Below are positions 23,097 through 36,600 of a stretch of 64,000 nt of DNA, piece by piece (within the stretch, counting starts at the first letter, position 1; the number at the start of each line of letters is the position of its first letter). The position numbers and the translations under genes were made by a program. This DNA is from Chloromonas sp. AAM2 (taxonomy: Eukaryota > Chlorophyta > Chlorophyceae > Chlamydomonadales > Chlamydomonadaceae). The notes beneath the pieces were generated by a model. The model saw only the letters and a program-made list of their open reading frames with translations. It was not told the origin of the DNA and did no database searches. The stretch spans positions 66,376 through 130,375 of the forward strand of contig QAXH01005294.1 in the NCBI GenBank assembly GCA_004335635.1. The letters are read 5' to 3'.

Positions 23097-25703
23097 TTGC
23101 TCTGCTTCTACAGCGTCTTGCATCTGGCGTTCTGCAAGAGCTGGTGGACTGGCATGGGTGCCACAGGTAACAGGATGTGTTGCACCATAGGAATCCCAGG
23201 CAAAGCCTGACATACTGAGCTGCGATGAAGCTGCTTGAGGTTACGCTCTTGGAGTGGTGGACTTCCAACCAGCTGCCCCAGTAGCCACGCCACAGTGTGG
23301 GCCGTGCAACTGTCCCAGTACATGGCCTCGGATGCATCTCTCAGCTTTTGATCATTGAGCAGCACGTCGTGCAGTACTTGCCCAATCAAACGTTGCATCA
23401 AAGCAGAGACTGGCAGCACTCTGTACGACGTGCTGAGCAGTAACCCACAACTTGAACTGCTGCTACTTGCAGCCATGCAGCACGCACAACAGTGCTGCAA
23501 AGTTGCGTACATTTGCTTGCTTGGTGGCACACAATGTGGAAGGTGTGCCAGGAAATTGTTGAAGCATCTGTGATATCAAAAGATCACGAAGGCCCTCTTG
23601 GCTTTCAACTTCACGTGTTCGTTGAGTCAGTACTAAAACTTAAGACACCTTACAGATGGTTGATTGCTCTCATGGTGGCCATCTGGCATGTTTGAGGAAA
23701 GCCTGCCCATGGGAAGCAATTTAGGCAGCAGCAGGGATGGACGTTGCATGCACCACGTCAAACCTACCCGTTGACCCACATCATTTCATGCGCTATACAT
23801 CTGTGACTCGATGATGAACAAGAAAATGTGTCAAGGCATGGGTTAGCACCTTGGCACGACCAGTGTATGACTTGAATCCTTGCAAGGCCTGCGCGCGTTC
23901 TTAGTCAAGCACGCACTAGGGGAGATATCACCAGCGCTGCCTGTGTTGGGCGCTGAATGGACAGATTGGGTGGCATGATATGATTGACCTTGCCTGTGCT
24001 GCTGAGAACTGCCCGTCTAAACTGGGAGTTGTTACAAGTATTGCGTGCTTGGCTGCTGGCTGCTGCAGCCCTGCAGCGTCCGTTGCAAAACGTGTGCTTG
24101 CTTGAACAACACCTGACCTTCTTTGCCATGTTGCCATTCGCATGCGACACGGCCCACCTGGCCCACTGTTACATCTTCACGTTGTTGTTTGTTCCCGTTT
24201 CAGTTGTGCACCGGCCTCGTGTTTGTTCTTGGCCATAGCCCTGCATTCACATGATGACTGATTTGGTAGTTAACGTCGCACTTGCTGGTCAGTTTCAACT
24301 GGGGCGAATCGCCTGTACTCGCGCACCTAAGGCGGTTTGTCGTGCATCTTCATTACCTTTCCTGCGCCACCTAATCATTGGGTGCTACTTGCAGCCAAAA
24401 CCTTGTGTGTTGCGCCACAAGCTCTGGGCTCTTGGGGGCAGAATGTAAATTTGTTGACTAGGTCTGGTTTCATGTCTATGTAAAGACTTGTACAGATGAC
24501 TGCCCCATAAAAAAGAAGTTTGCCAGTTCTGGCATAATTCTTGTGTGGCTCCAGTTGTCAACCAGATTCTCTTGTGAGGCTGGCGACCATAGCGTCATCC
24601 TGCCTCTTCCTGCCCAACATATACTGGCAGTCACCACCACTGCCTACCAACACACACATGACCAACACACGTCAATGCAATATGACACTGATCCAACACC
24701 ACTTTTGCACACCCACTCAGTCCCAGTATTGGCACTGCACACACACTATCTACCAACACACGCATCGGCACCTCATGTGACTACCAGGTGAACTCACACA
24801 TGACAGCATCAATGCCAGTGTCAGTCCACAAGTATTGTCCCAGAACCGGCAAACTTTCTTTTTTGTTCGCATGCCTAGGCACAGCAGAAGAGAGAGTCTG
24901 GGTCACTTTACAGAATCCTGCAGTGCCACTGAAGTAGCTATAGGGAAAAAGATTTGATTTCAACGACAACAAATCCACATGCTTCTTCAGACACACGTTC
25001 AGTCCACGCGCTGCACTTGCCCAAATGGCTTTATAGATGTAGGCAACCGTCAGCAACCATCACATGATATAGACACAGTTTGAGTTTGTGCTGCTGGGAC
25101 AGCCCTTCCCAGCAGGCCCTGGGACAACCATGCGGATGGGCAGCCCATCGCACGAGTCCATGACATGCAGAGACAAAAAGTGTCTTAAACATCGCAAAAA
25201 CCAGGCCTGGCCCTGCAATCTCTCCAGGTAGCCCTGCTGCTGATTGCTGAGCAGAATGCACGAGCTAAGGCCCTGCTAGCAGTCATTGTGACTTCTTCGC
25301 CCTGCCTGCTTCAAACTCAGCCAGAAGCTTCTCGACCTGCACCAATCGCAATCAAGTGCCACGTTGTTTCATACATCATCGTGGGCTAATCCAGGTACAG
25401 ACCACGTGGTACATGATGACAAATCATGCTCAATCACTGTTGAGGAATCATTGCCCTTTACAATTGGAATGCCAATGCCAGGCGCTGACATTACCTGCTC
25501 ACCAATAAGATCAACATGCCTGGTGGGCCAGTCCTTCTAACACTACCTACGTGCCGTGTGCCGCTGATTCTTGTGTACATCTGATGCCAGCACGCATGAG
25601 AAGAGGTTCCAAATTATCAACCCTGCAATTCTGGCCGCCTGACTCTGAGGACAGACGCCATGCCAAGTACTTCATGTTATCAGGGAATTTGTTGCATACT
25701 TGT
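23097..25703. other. Intergenic interval
   Basis: A minus-strand frame at 23530-23108 (ALMQRLIGQVLHDVLLNDQK and continuation) has protein-like composition but no recognisable family and no supported splice partners. A paired inverted-repeat element lies at 24509-24864. Nothing else is supported. Confidence 0.6.
24509..24864. mobile_element. MITE-like element, paired inverted ends (356 bp)
   Basis: Left end 24509-24540 (A-run, GAAGTTTGCCAGTTCTGG) and inverted right end 24834-24864 (TTGTCCCAGAACCGGCAAAC, T-run). The left TIR continues inward as ATTCTTGTGTGGCT, matching the extended family consensus. No transposase frame inside. Confidence 0.7.
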
Positions 25704-27418
25704 TCAGTTCAACTGTGAGCCATGCTCGCGAACACACACCTCTGGTTTGAAGGCAGTGTCACTGAGGTACCCGTCAGCATGGAAGAACCTCGTCACGCTC
25801 CATGTGGACTTGACTTCCCTGGAGAGCAGTGCACACGCTCGTGCACACATGTCTGGCGCGCTGCAGGCGGGCTACACGCTCATGCAGAAGCTTGTGCACA
25901 CATGCAATCACGCAAGTACGGCCAGCGGGTCGAAGGCGCACTTGTGCCTACCGTTGTGTGCAGGGCATCGATACGCAAGGCATTTGCTCAGGCCAGAACA
26001 GCACGGCAAAGTGCGTTTCAGCAACACTCAGTTCACCAGCAACACCCCACAATGTGCAACTGTTCAAAGGCTTGACCCTCTGCACAGTGGTTAATGAGAT
26101 ACAGATCCATGCAAAAACCAAGAAACTGTCCCAGAACTGGCAAACATCTTTTTTTTTGCTTCTCACCTGAAATCTGCATGTCGTTTGAGCCCCAGAGACA
26201 TGATGAGCGTGTACTGGTCGTCATACCGTTCCATGTGAGATGACAGTCGCAAGCCAACGGGCGAAGACTGCTTGCAACCAGAGCGTGGGCAGTGAGTCAA
26301 GGCCAATATGTGCAACAGGTGCTGCCATGGGAGCACTGACTGCACACAGCCCTGTTGGAATGCAGGTCAAATCATGCAGCTCTCTGAAAGAGCTTCCAGT
26401 TGCATGCATCCACCAGCTTGTTGTTGCCCTTGGACCCACATATGCTTGCATTTGGCTGTCACGGCCATTAGCAGCTGTCTGTGTACCAGCAGCACTGCTT
26501 ACGTTGTATATGGCCTCAGTGACTTGGCTGACACGTGTTGTGACTGCTGGACATGCACATACTTGATGCTGCAAGATGGTCCCATGTGATTGGCTGGAAG
26601 TCGCCTAGGAGCATAACGTCTGACCTGCCAAGCCTGTACACCCACGCATTGCAAAACCATACTAGTCCAGCACTCACTCGCCGTGCTTTGCAGATGAGAA
26701 ACGAGCCAGCCTCTTCACGGTTCAAGTATACGCTCAGCAACGTAGTGATGACGACATAAGAGACCACACACCAGAATACTGGCCACCAGTTCGCAGGAAA
26801 CTTGCCCGGCCCAAACTGGGCATACAAGGCGATGACTATTCTGCGAAGTGACAAGCAACATTGGCAAGGTCAGGAAGGCATGCATTCCAATAACAAGATA
26901 ACACCGTAGCTGCTAAGGCGTAGTAGACCCTGAGAAGATGGACGCACAACACTGTAGGTGCTACGTCAAGGTGATGCCCTAAGAGGATGAGTGTCCCATG
27001 CTATGCATGGTATGCATGGATCGTTTGTCGGGCGGGCCAAGAGCACAAGTCACCCAGGTGCAAACGCTCACGCGAGAATGCCTGCGGAAATCTTGACATT
27101 GCTTGTTGTCGTATCCTCTTCGTATCCGCCGTCGATCACCACCTTCGTGCCAGATCGCAACAGTTGATGAGTTGATACCAAGCCTTGGCCTGGCACAGCC
27201 TTCAAGAATGATGCGATGCGGGTTCTGGAGTAAATGAAACACCGTATGCTGCTTACCTCTCTCGCGCACTCGTCCAAGGCTGACTTGAGCCCTGTTCCAT
27301 CATATAGACTGGAGACCTTCACAGGATCGTGGGCAGATTTGATGCTGGTTTGGCTTGGAGCTATATCAGCTTGCTCTGCAGTCTTGCTAGTAGCTGATTT
27401 CCTGCCTTTGGGAGGCAT
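25704..27418 (-). CDS. SPCS2: Signal peptidase complex subunit 2 (SPC25)
   Basis: Five exons on the minus strand: 27418-27257, 27142-27072, 26840-26678, 26267-26167, 25818-25704; 203 residues, within the usual size range. The N-terminal cytosolic part carries the family signature VKVSSLYDGTGLKSALDE. Two hydrophobic helices follow, as expected for an ER membrane hairpin: VKISAGILAIVIALYAQFGP and WPVFWCVVSYVVITTLLSVY. The C-terminal cytosolic part has RLSSHMERYDDQYTLIMSL and VKSTWSVTRFFHADGYLSD, matching the conserved 'Y.D.Y.L' and 'KSV..FF...G' region. The family subunit contacts the translocon and assists signal-peptide cleavage. The stop is placed in the last exon at 25704-25706; an extra 3' exon after a possible donor (CCAGAG|GTGTGT) cannot be fully excluded. 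The last intron carries an inverted-repeat terminus close to its donor. Confidence 0.92.
26124..26158 (+). repeat. Solitary terminus of the inverted-repeat family (copy in SPCS2 intron)
   Basis: ACTGTCCCAGAACTGGCAAA followed by a T-run, about 8 bp from the donor of the last SPCS2 intron (on the opposite strand). Confidence 0.85.
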
Positions 27419-27878
27419 AGGGCAAGTTGGAGCCTATGAATGTGATGGGCTAGGGTTGCTGCAGCGAGCCCGAGAACAACAGAGAGTCTTGCTTTCTTTT
27501 AATACGTCTACTAGCGTTCATGAAGGCTGTTAGCTCCTCAGGCAGGTGATGGCTGACCTTGACATTGTGTGACATTTGGCAGCGTGTGACATTTACGACT
27601 AAAGACTTTGCGAAGCACGTGATTGTTCCCAATTGACGATCTAACCGAATGGTGTTGTGTAAGAACCTCCTAACCTTAGTTGGTTTGATCTGCTGCCCGA
27701 AACAACTGCACACATGCGATAAGGGATAAGTACCTGTAAGGTGGATAAACAGTGTGTAAACTGATTAGAGAGACCTGTTTTACCAGTGGCACTTCGGATC
27801 TACGGATCACACATCGTACTTAGTTATGGAAACAATAATTGATCAGACACTTGTGCCTCCGTTGTTTACATCTCAACC

Positions 27879-28218
27879 AAAAAAAAAGTTTGCCAGTTCT
27901 GGGACAATCCTGTGAATAGGTCTGTAATACTGCCAGCAACCATTGTGTGTCAGCAAAACATGTATGTGTGTGTGTGTGTGTGTGTGCCAATCGCACATGG
28001 GGTGAACAGCGGGATGATCATGGCGTGTTGTGGAAGACGGTGCATGGCCACTTCTGGGACAGCAAACCAGGACTAGACAGGAACTACAGTGTCAAAAGAC
28101 AAAATGGGTGTGTGACCCGTCTGACCGGTACCTCAGGTGCAGTTCTGGGACAAACTTGTTATGTATGATTCTCAGTTGTGATGCGATTAGTCCTGTGAAC
28201 TGGCAAACTTCTTTTTTT
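27879..28218. mobile_element. MITE-like element, paired inverted ends (340 bp)
   Basis: Left end 27879-27909 (A-run, GTTTGCCAGTTCTGGGACAA). The right end 28190-28218 is partly eroded (GAACTGGCAAACTTC, T-run). A (TG)n array and two further internal TTCTGGGACA matches lie between them. Confidence 0.6.
27961..27986. repeat. (TG)n microsatellite
   Basis: Nearly perfect TG dinucleotide run inside the element at 27879-28218. Confidence 0.95.
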
Positions 28219-28550
28219 GACACTCATGCCAATCTGTGGTTGCACAGCCTATCGTACACGTTTTCTCTCCTCGGACGCAGCTTACTGCTCATCATGGGCG
28301 CCAGCTTCACACAAAAGCCAATCCTGATGGGAATTGTAATTTACATTACCAAGCAGGGTATCATTGCGAGTGGCTCTGTGCAAGTAACGCGACAGCTTCT
28401 GATGTTACAGAACTACAGCTGTCAAAGAGCATGCGCTCTGGCAAATTCTCCTATCCCACACACACGGCCCCTTGTGAATCCCAACAATCAGTCCTGGCAT
28501 AACAGCGGACTGCAGCCAAGTCATCTGAATCTTGTAGAGCCCACCCAAGT

Positions 28551-28604
28551 TCACAAGAGGGAAGGGACTCCAACGCGTCTAACCTACAAGTGAAGGAGAT
28601 TATC
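28551..28604 (+). repeat. Dispersed ~97-bp repeat, partial diverged copy
   Basis: Matches the 5' half of the copies at 18144 and 45686 (TCACAAGAGG, ACCTACAAGTGAAGG) with substitutions, then diverges. Confidence 0.65.
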
Positions 28605-29185
28605 ACTCACCACGATTCTCCTACGAATTACATACCAGGCAGGCGGCAACAAAAAGAAATACGACAGTTGTTGCCCTGTACTGAAACCTCTGGAACCAGT
28701 GTGTTAGGTGCTGTTGGTGTGGTGTCGACCACGCAGAGTATACCAATCAGGCGCCTGCCACACACACCCCCTCTAGCAAACCACCCTTTTCCGATCAACC
28801 CAGCATCCAGAACACTCGGACGATCACAACGGTCAACTGTTTACACCACACTCCACTTTAGCTACATAACGCATTGTATGAAAAGAAACAGTCCACTCGA
28901 ACGTTGAGGTAGGCAGGCCATTCAGCAGAACTCCTAACGCTTGGCACACAAAACCCACTCTACCAGATAGCATGTTCTCAAAACATGCTGCAGTAATGGC
29001 ACATTCTTGTCGAGAGACTTGGCAGTGTTTGCAGGTCAAGTCGGGAAAAGCAGGTGAATCGCATGAAGAGTTGGTACAGGTGGTCCGCACCTCAAAAGGG
29101 TGAAGACGGAATAGCAGGACAAAAAGCAGCAAGTACTGCCTGCACTGAAAAAGTGTGTAACATGCAACACTGAAGCTACTACATT

Positions 29186-29409
29186 AAAAAAAAGAAGTTT
29201 GCCAGTTCTGGGACAGTTCCTGTCAATACCACTGGAACAGTTGTGAAGTGTGATTGGGTTGCTGTAAATGTAAAACTTGCCGAGGGAAGGAATGCGGATG
29301 TCGAGATTCACACGCACACACAGACACACCAGACCCAACAGAAGAGCATTACCACCGGTTTCAGTGCAAAACGCAAGAACTGTCCCAGAACTGGCAAACT
29401 TCTTTTTTT
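29186..29409. mobile_element. MITE-like element, best-preserved pair (224 bp)
   Basis: Left end 29186-29218 and right end 29378-29409 are near-perfect inverses: A-run GAAGTTTGCCAGTTCTGGGA versus TCCCAGAACTGGCAAACTTC T-run. The right end shares an extended ~45 bp with the terminus at 44680 (TTTCAGTGCAA and AAGAACTGTCCCAG). A TA dinucleotide abuts both tips, compatible with but not proof of a TA target. Confidence 0.8.
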
Positions 29410-30261
29410 ATCATCATACCGCTAAGATACTTTGCATTGTGCGTCAGACGAATACAAAACCACCTCAGCACCTCAGCACAAAAGCGACTCCACCACATGA
29501 TGCGTGTGGACGTCGTTTCAATGCAGGACGCACGTACTATCCTTCACTGACATACGGCACATCGTAGGCCTTGCAAGGCTCATAAATACAGGCCAGGGCA
29601 TGATGCCAGGGAAGATCTGTCGTCGGGTTTGCGGTCCGTGCAGCCCAAGGAGGCAGTGTGAAGGCATCCTTGTCAACTTCACACCAGTAACTGTTGGCTG
29701 ATCAAATCAATCAATATGGCAAACATGCATGTTCATCCTGATTGAGATGATGGCATGCATCATGAATTGAACAGCACTTGAGCGCGCTCCAAAAGATAAA
29801 GGCCACAGGACGTCAGGCGCTTTGCCTGACACACCCTGGCTCTCAGTCCACTGTTGCTACAGTATCATATGCACTGTGTTCCAATCGGCCAACGGAACAC
29901 AGCGTCACAAAGCAGCTGAGTAGGCAAGCAAACCACCAACAACAAGGAATTGTTCGTTGCCAGCATGCGTCAGCCTGGATTGACATAGGGGGTTTGCAGT
30001 AGAGTCTTATTGACATAGTGAGAATTTGGTATCAGTGACAGGGTACTACTTCTAGTAGTGGGACATTGATTGAGATCAAGAACTTGACACCGCATTCGGT
30101 GTGTGCTTTGAATCACCTTGAAAATCTCTAGGTTTACCAAAGCACAAAAGCCAAACAACATGGCCTCCCGATCCAGCACGTGTACACCCATGCACGTGTA
30201 CAAACAGAATAGTAGGTAGGCTGTGGCTGGCACACATTGGTAATACAGACCTATTCACACA

Positions 30262-30294
30262 AACTGTCCCAGAACTGGCAAACTTCTTTCTTTT
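30262..30294 (+). repeat. Solitary terminus of the inverted-repeat family
   Basis: ACTGTCCCAGAACTGGCAAA then CTTCTTTCTTTT; no facing partner found within 500 bp. Confidence 0.85.
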
Positions 30295-30665
30295 AAGACA
30301 ATGGCACGACGTGCTCGTGGCCACCGTCAAAAGCGGCTATCACACACGTCCTGACAGCCGTAGCTTGCAGTCACCAGGGACCGATGTGAGAACGAACAGT
30401 CACTACCAGGAACAGAGTCACCGGATCATCCACACAAACATAGATCCGTGATCAGCTTAATACAGGCACATGCCTGCGGACACCCAGCCTCGCACAGCCG
30501 AGTCACGCTCTCATGCAAGTGGGGATTGTGTTTGTGCATATGCATATATCAAGAAGGAAACACTGGCGCACTCTTCCTTGTGTTCAACATTGTTGAGCTG
30601 AGCACTACACAGCTCAGCTCTGCAACTCAGCGTGTAAACAACACATGCTGACTGGTCGTCTGAGC

Positions 30666-33600
30666 TCAATGGTCCAGCTGTGCACTCTCACTGGCGCTTA
30701 CCCAGCCCTCCTCGCGCCACAGCCACGTCATCATGCGGCCCTTACCCTTGGCCTCCACACCACCTGTACACTGCCAACGCGGGTCCACTGCCGCAGCTTC
30801 TGCACTTTCGCCGCGGGACCCCTGCTGTGGTTGTATGGCAGCCTGTGGCAGTGTCTGGGGCAGCAGGTCAAAGGTGGCCTGAGACACGTGGACGCACTTG
30901 GGCACACCAGTGCTCTCCATGCGTGAGCTAGTATTCACCTGAAAGCACACAGCAAGATTGCAACCACATGCATGCAAAGTGTGACCATCATACAGGCCGT
31001 GACACAGCACATGACAGCCTCAGGGGCACGCACATGCCATTGTGTCGGCCTGGCCGCTACTTAGGCCCTGAAACAGTCAACTTCGCCTGGCCCTCAAGCC
31101 CACGTCACCTGCCTACGCTGTTATGGTGCAGGCACTTGAGCAGATGTGGTTGGAAAGTCAGCTAGCAGGCACTTGAGTACGTAAGCTTTCATCAAGCCAC
31201 GTGATTGTATGCTGGTGTGTCTGGCTGTGGCATGTGATGTGTGGCTGTGGCTGTGGAGACATGCGGGCACTCACCGTATCGCCGAAGAGGCAGAACCTGG
31301 GCTGTTTCCTGCCCACCACACCGCTCGTGCAGGGCCCGCTGTGAATGCCAACTCTCAGCTCCACAGCCACATCTGCAAGTAAGGCCGCAACAATGACATG
31401 AACACGGCGGGATGTCATACCAACAATCCCCACAGAAGAGCGCAGGAAGCCAAGTATCTTGGGCTGTGGGTTTGTTGGACACGCGCTGGGGCTCATGTAT
31501 GCATTCAGTGAGTGGCTGTTCGGCTTCGTTTGGCAAGGGGCTGTGGAAATGACGCTGACTTGAGAAATCTGACAAAACATGTACTGGCGCCACTGCCAGG
31601 GCCCAACTGGTGCATGGCCTGCTAAGACAGGTGTTGCTTGAGATGCTGTCCATTGAATGACACAGACTTCCGCACACGGTCATGCCCATGCAACCAAGCA
31701 TCGTTAGGCTTGTTCTTCCCGCGGCATTGCCGCAACATTGAGAGAATGAGCTGCATGTCCAGTCTCCTTACCCGTTGTGCCGGGCAGCACGTGTGACTGG
31801 GCGGTGTGCAGCATGTCCCGGGCCAGCTGGAACACCTGCAGACAGCATAGCGGACAGGCCAAGGAGCAAATGAGCAACAACCACAACAATACGTTGCATC
31901 TATCATGTAAAACCATAGCAACCCACAGAGACATCGCAGGCGTTTTGCTTTTGCTCTCTTCCATGCCTCATTTACCCGATTCCGTCCAAACTCCTTGCCA
32001 CGCTGGCTCTATCCCTTGGCCTCTGCCCTGCTTAATCAAATCCCCAACTCACCAATCTCGCCCATGCTCCTTCTCCCCCCATCTTTGAGCCCTCTCACCT
32101 TTAAGGCATGGTCGGGGTCCACGCAGGACGTGACGCGATTGACTCCATCCGCATCACGCTCCAGCAGGCCGCCAGCAACCATGTAGCAGTCACCAATCGT
32201 TTCAACCTGAGGGCAAGGCGTAGCAAGTTCATACATCTCACAGCCCAAGAAACCTCACTGAACGGACACTGGAAATGCCTGACAGTTAGCTTGCATTGCA
32301 TGGCCTGCCAAGCTGCTCGTATAGGGGTTGGCGTTCTCAGTCAAGGCTAGGATAACTGGGGTCAGCTAGCACGTCAGTTGCACGTAGCATATCAACGGCA
32401 GGCAGGATACACCTTGTACTGCTTTTGATAGTTTGTACATCTTGTACTAGCAACTATGATAGCACACACCTTGTACATGCCATGCAGTTCCACGAGCGCA
32501 TCAAAGGAGGTGAACAACCTGCACCAGACAAGACATCATTTGCATCATGACCATCATGACCCACTGCAGCATGTGCGCAAGGACCAGCGGGCGATGGGGA
32601 GAACTGCTTTCTCACCTGTTCAAAAACGCCATGACCAGGGCTGGTGGAGTGGAGTTGCACATCGACGTGAACGATTTGATGTCCGCTGCATGCGGGCAAG
32701 CAGCGCACTTTGTCAATACCAAAACATTTGAGTGATATGAATTCCAACAGGGGTACTTGAGAAGACATTCATGTTCTACAAGCCAGAGTACTCCTGTGCA
32801 ATTGAATTCATGTTGCATGGTTGCAACAGGCCAGCACAGCAGCACGTCTCAAAGATGGCCAACAGCCCAATCCTTGCAAGGTTGCCTTGATCTCTCACCA
32901 AACAGCACTGTCACATGTGGGTGGTGCCTTGCCATGCCTTCCATGCCGTCCAGGGCCACTGGGTTGTGCATAACCGACAGGGCGATGTCCTGGGTGCTGG
33001 CCAGACCCGGCATGTGTGCAGGCGCATTACGTGCGGGCTTCATGGAATCTCGTGCCGACCGCAGCCCATTGGCGGCCTGCAGAAGACAACAAAGAATCGG
33101 CAGGTGCAGCCTGACAGTTGACAACGCTCTGGACACATACGTTCACAACAGCATCACTGCACATGAGGAAGCGCGCTTGTGCATGCCCGGTACCTCAACC
33201 AGATCAGTGTAGATGAGCAACGTTGATTCACAGCACGTTTGACGGAAGGGAATTGGCAGGGATATGCAACCATAGGAGCTGAGCCTGCTGTTGTAATCAT
33301 CTCTGTTTCACTTGATGCTAAGCCACCTGCCATTACTACGCATTGCTATTCAACACCCAAAGGCACGTGCTGCTGCAAGACGGGGCATCTTGAATGCATG
33401 CCATGTCGTGCTACTGAAGTGCAACCAATTGCCCAGCCCATACCTGGTTTTCCAGGTCTGGTGCGAGAGAGAGTGTCGACATGGGGCTGAAGGCCGACTG
33501 CGCACAGCCTGTGGACCCCTGGGCCTTGACCTGAGCCTGCTGCATCGCCATGGCTTGCAGGACATGCTGTGGAAAGATCTGCAAGCCAGAGCACAGCAGT

Positions 33601-36600
33601 CAAGTAGGAAGCAAGGAATTTGTTCACATGATTGGGCTGCAGCCCAGGTCGTCAGTGAGTGGGAGCCAGAGGCATTGGAGTAGAGGGAGTGGAATAGCCA
33701 AGCGCAGTCGTTGACGACATTGATTGATGATCAAGATCAGCTTGTCTGGCAACTGCTGACCACGTCCTCCACCCTACTGACCTCTTCTAGGAGCTGATGC
33801 TCCACATCCAGAATCTGCATGTATAGCATGATGGCACACACGGCAAAAACAAAAAGGTTAATGTGCGACCCTAAAGGTTAATGTGCGCCCCTTGGCTCTG
33901 CAGGTGAGATTTGAGCGCCAAGGTCGCCGAGGTTTACGTAATCCACGAAACATCTTTGTAAGTTGCAGTTGTCTCTGGCTCGCTTTCCGCAGTCTATAGT
34001 CTATAAGCCCAACATGGTCAGTCTTCCTGAACCACGTAACGTGTACGGGTATCAATCACAACATACTGATCACACACTGAGACAAATTCTTTTGTGTCCA
34101 CGCACAACAGCGTGTCCCAGAAGTAACAGTACACCGTGTACCAATAAGCCCTGTTCATTTGGTTGTGGACCAACACACAGACTGTTTATACACGCACACG
34201 CAACAAGAAACGTAGCATATATTTATCACACAGTAGTGCTGGTACACGCACAGCATAGTGCTACGAACATTTGCTACAAGAGGCTCGATGCATAACTCCA
34301 TCGTTGTGTTTATCATGAGCAGGAGGCACCAGCGCATGCACGCGCTAGGTAATGCACACGTGCACGGGTGATGGCAGCATTGTAGTGGCATCGTCGTGCA
34401 GCCAACAGTGAAGTGAGTGTGTTCTCTACCTTCTGCACCTCCAGCCTCGAGTTGACATGTTCAGTCACGTCATGTTGCACCAGGACCAGCAGCTCTGCAT
34501 GTCCGGCAATGACATTCCGCACGCGGTGCGCCGACACCTGCAGCCGCAAGGGATGTGTTCCAGGCTGATTGGCAGCAGCTAGTGGGTGCAGGAAAGCGAG
34601 GAATCACGGGCATGAGGCTCAAGTAGAGAAGGGAGGAAAGCGTTGCGGAAGATTTGAGTTCGCGCTGACATTGCCAACGAAAGGAAGGTACACAGAGAGG
34701 ATGCTCTTACTAAGTCTTAGGCTGATTTAAGCCCTGTAATTGTGTGTGATATGATGAGAAAGGTTGCTGAGTTTGCGGCACACTCTAGCTTCTAGACGTC
34801 CAACAGCAGCATCTAATTGTGTGGTAGCCTGGGTACCTGATTGCCCTGTTTGCCTCGCTACTTGTGCACTCACGTCATGCCAGCAGAAGTGCTCGACAGA
34901 GTCTACCGGCATGGCAGGAGCTGATGCCTCTCCGACTGCATGAGAAGCTGCAGGAGGCTGGCTTGGCACAAAACTGCTGGAGGCACCTGCCACCTGTCCA
35001 TCATGCAACGTAGGGGGCGGCAACGCCTTGTCAGAACAGCCAGCGCCTCCACCCGGCTGCAAACTGGGGGAATGATTCCCAATCTGTGTGGCTAGACCGG
35101 CATTTGATGATGAGTCTGTCTGCTGTGCCGTGTAGAAGGGCCACAGCGGCGCTGAGGAGCCCTGTGATTGGTCATGCAGGCGCTCCAGCGACAGGGACCC
35201 AGTGTAGGATGTTCCACTTGCAAAGGCAGGCACCAGTGTCGGCATGGCGCTGCTGCTGACCGCATCAGGGAAGAAGATGGATGACAGGCTGTGGGTGTTC
35301 ATCTGCCTGGCAGCGGCCCCGGTCTCTATTCCCCCGGCATGGGGCGACGGAACCAAAGCTTGCGCAAATGGAGGCAGGTCGGCGGCGCGGCTTGCATTCA
35401 CAGGTGCACTGCTAAGCGCCGCAAGATAGTCAGCGTTTGGCGTGCCGTCGTTGGCTGCCGTTCTCATCGGCAACGGCACTGAACTGGGCCCTTCCCTGGG
35501 GTAGGCTGCGGGACACAGGTTGGACGGCTGGCTGGCACGTGTCTCTGACCATACGTTGTTGGAACAACTCTGTGTTTCAGCTCGTGTGCAGCCCGCCTGC
35601 TGTACTCCATGGTACAGCGCGGCACTGGCAGGCGACATGTTGCTGACAGACAAAGAAATATCGTTCTGACGGCGCGCACCATGCCCAAAGCTAAATATTG
35701 CCTTGGTTCTACGAGGAGCACCACCTTGAGAAGCACCGGCCTGGCCGTAGGGCGAGCTGATGTTTGACAGCATGCGCAGCGCTCGCGAAGAGGCGGCCAT
35801 GGCCTGAGTAGACAGCAAAGAACATGCAGCAGACAGCACTCCACAGTGACATAACATGCAAAAGTCTTGATGCACGTCAGGCTGATGTGTGCAAACAGGA
35901 TGAATGCGAGCCGCTGCGCACCCTTCGTAATGGCAAAGTTTGGCTGTTGGCGAACGCAACCCACCTCGCCCTCCTGCACCAATGCGCGGGACACGTGCTG
36001 TGCGGTCGTGCGGCGCCGAAGCAACCGCATGCCTTGCTTCTTAGAGGATGTCGCTGACACCCTAGTGATACCTGGCGTTGAGGGCTGTGCATGGGAGCCA
36101 CTCAGAAGTGACTGTGACCGTCCCTGCAGCGGGCTTGACGCGGCCGTGGTGAGGTTTGGCTGAGGCTGGCTATGAGGCAAAGCTGGCGCTCCCGCCCTGT
36201 CCAGAGCAGGTCGCTGGCCTTCAAGACTATTTCGCATCGTCGTCGCATACAGGTTACTTCTGATGTAGCCGTCGCCAGCGACTTGCTCAAAATCGAATGA
36301 TTTGAAAAGGTAACTTCTGCCCGCTCCAGATCTCTCCTCGGGTTCAGCATTGGGCGGCAGTTGTGGACTCATCCGCGATTTATTGCCAGCGCTCATGGGG
36401 TTGCTTGGAGCCGCAACGGACAGCTGCGGGCGCACGTCACGCCCAAAGGTCGGGGTGGCCAGCTGGCTGGTACTGAGTCTCGACTTGATGGAATTGTTGA
36501 GCGTGAAGGGGCTAGCATGCATGCCATGCGCGATGGCGCTTGCACTGCCTGCAGAGCCTGACAACTTCTCATGGCCGTTGGACAGCTCCTGATGCGTGGC

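Larger units (their letters stand above)
27419..30665. other. Intergenic interval rich in inverted-repeat elements
   Basis: Upstream of SPCS2 and downstream of the cyclase. It contains two paired elements (27879-28218, 29186-29409), a solitary terminus (30262-30294), a partial copy of the ~97-bp repeat (28551-28604) and a TG microsatellite. No gene supported. Confidence 0.7.
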
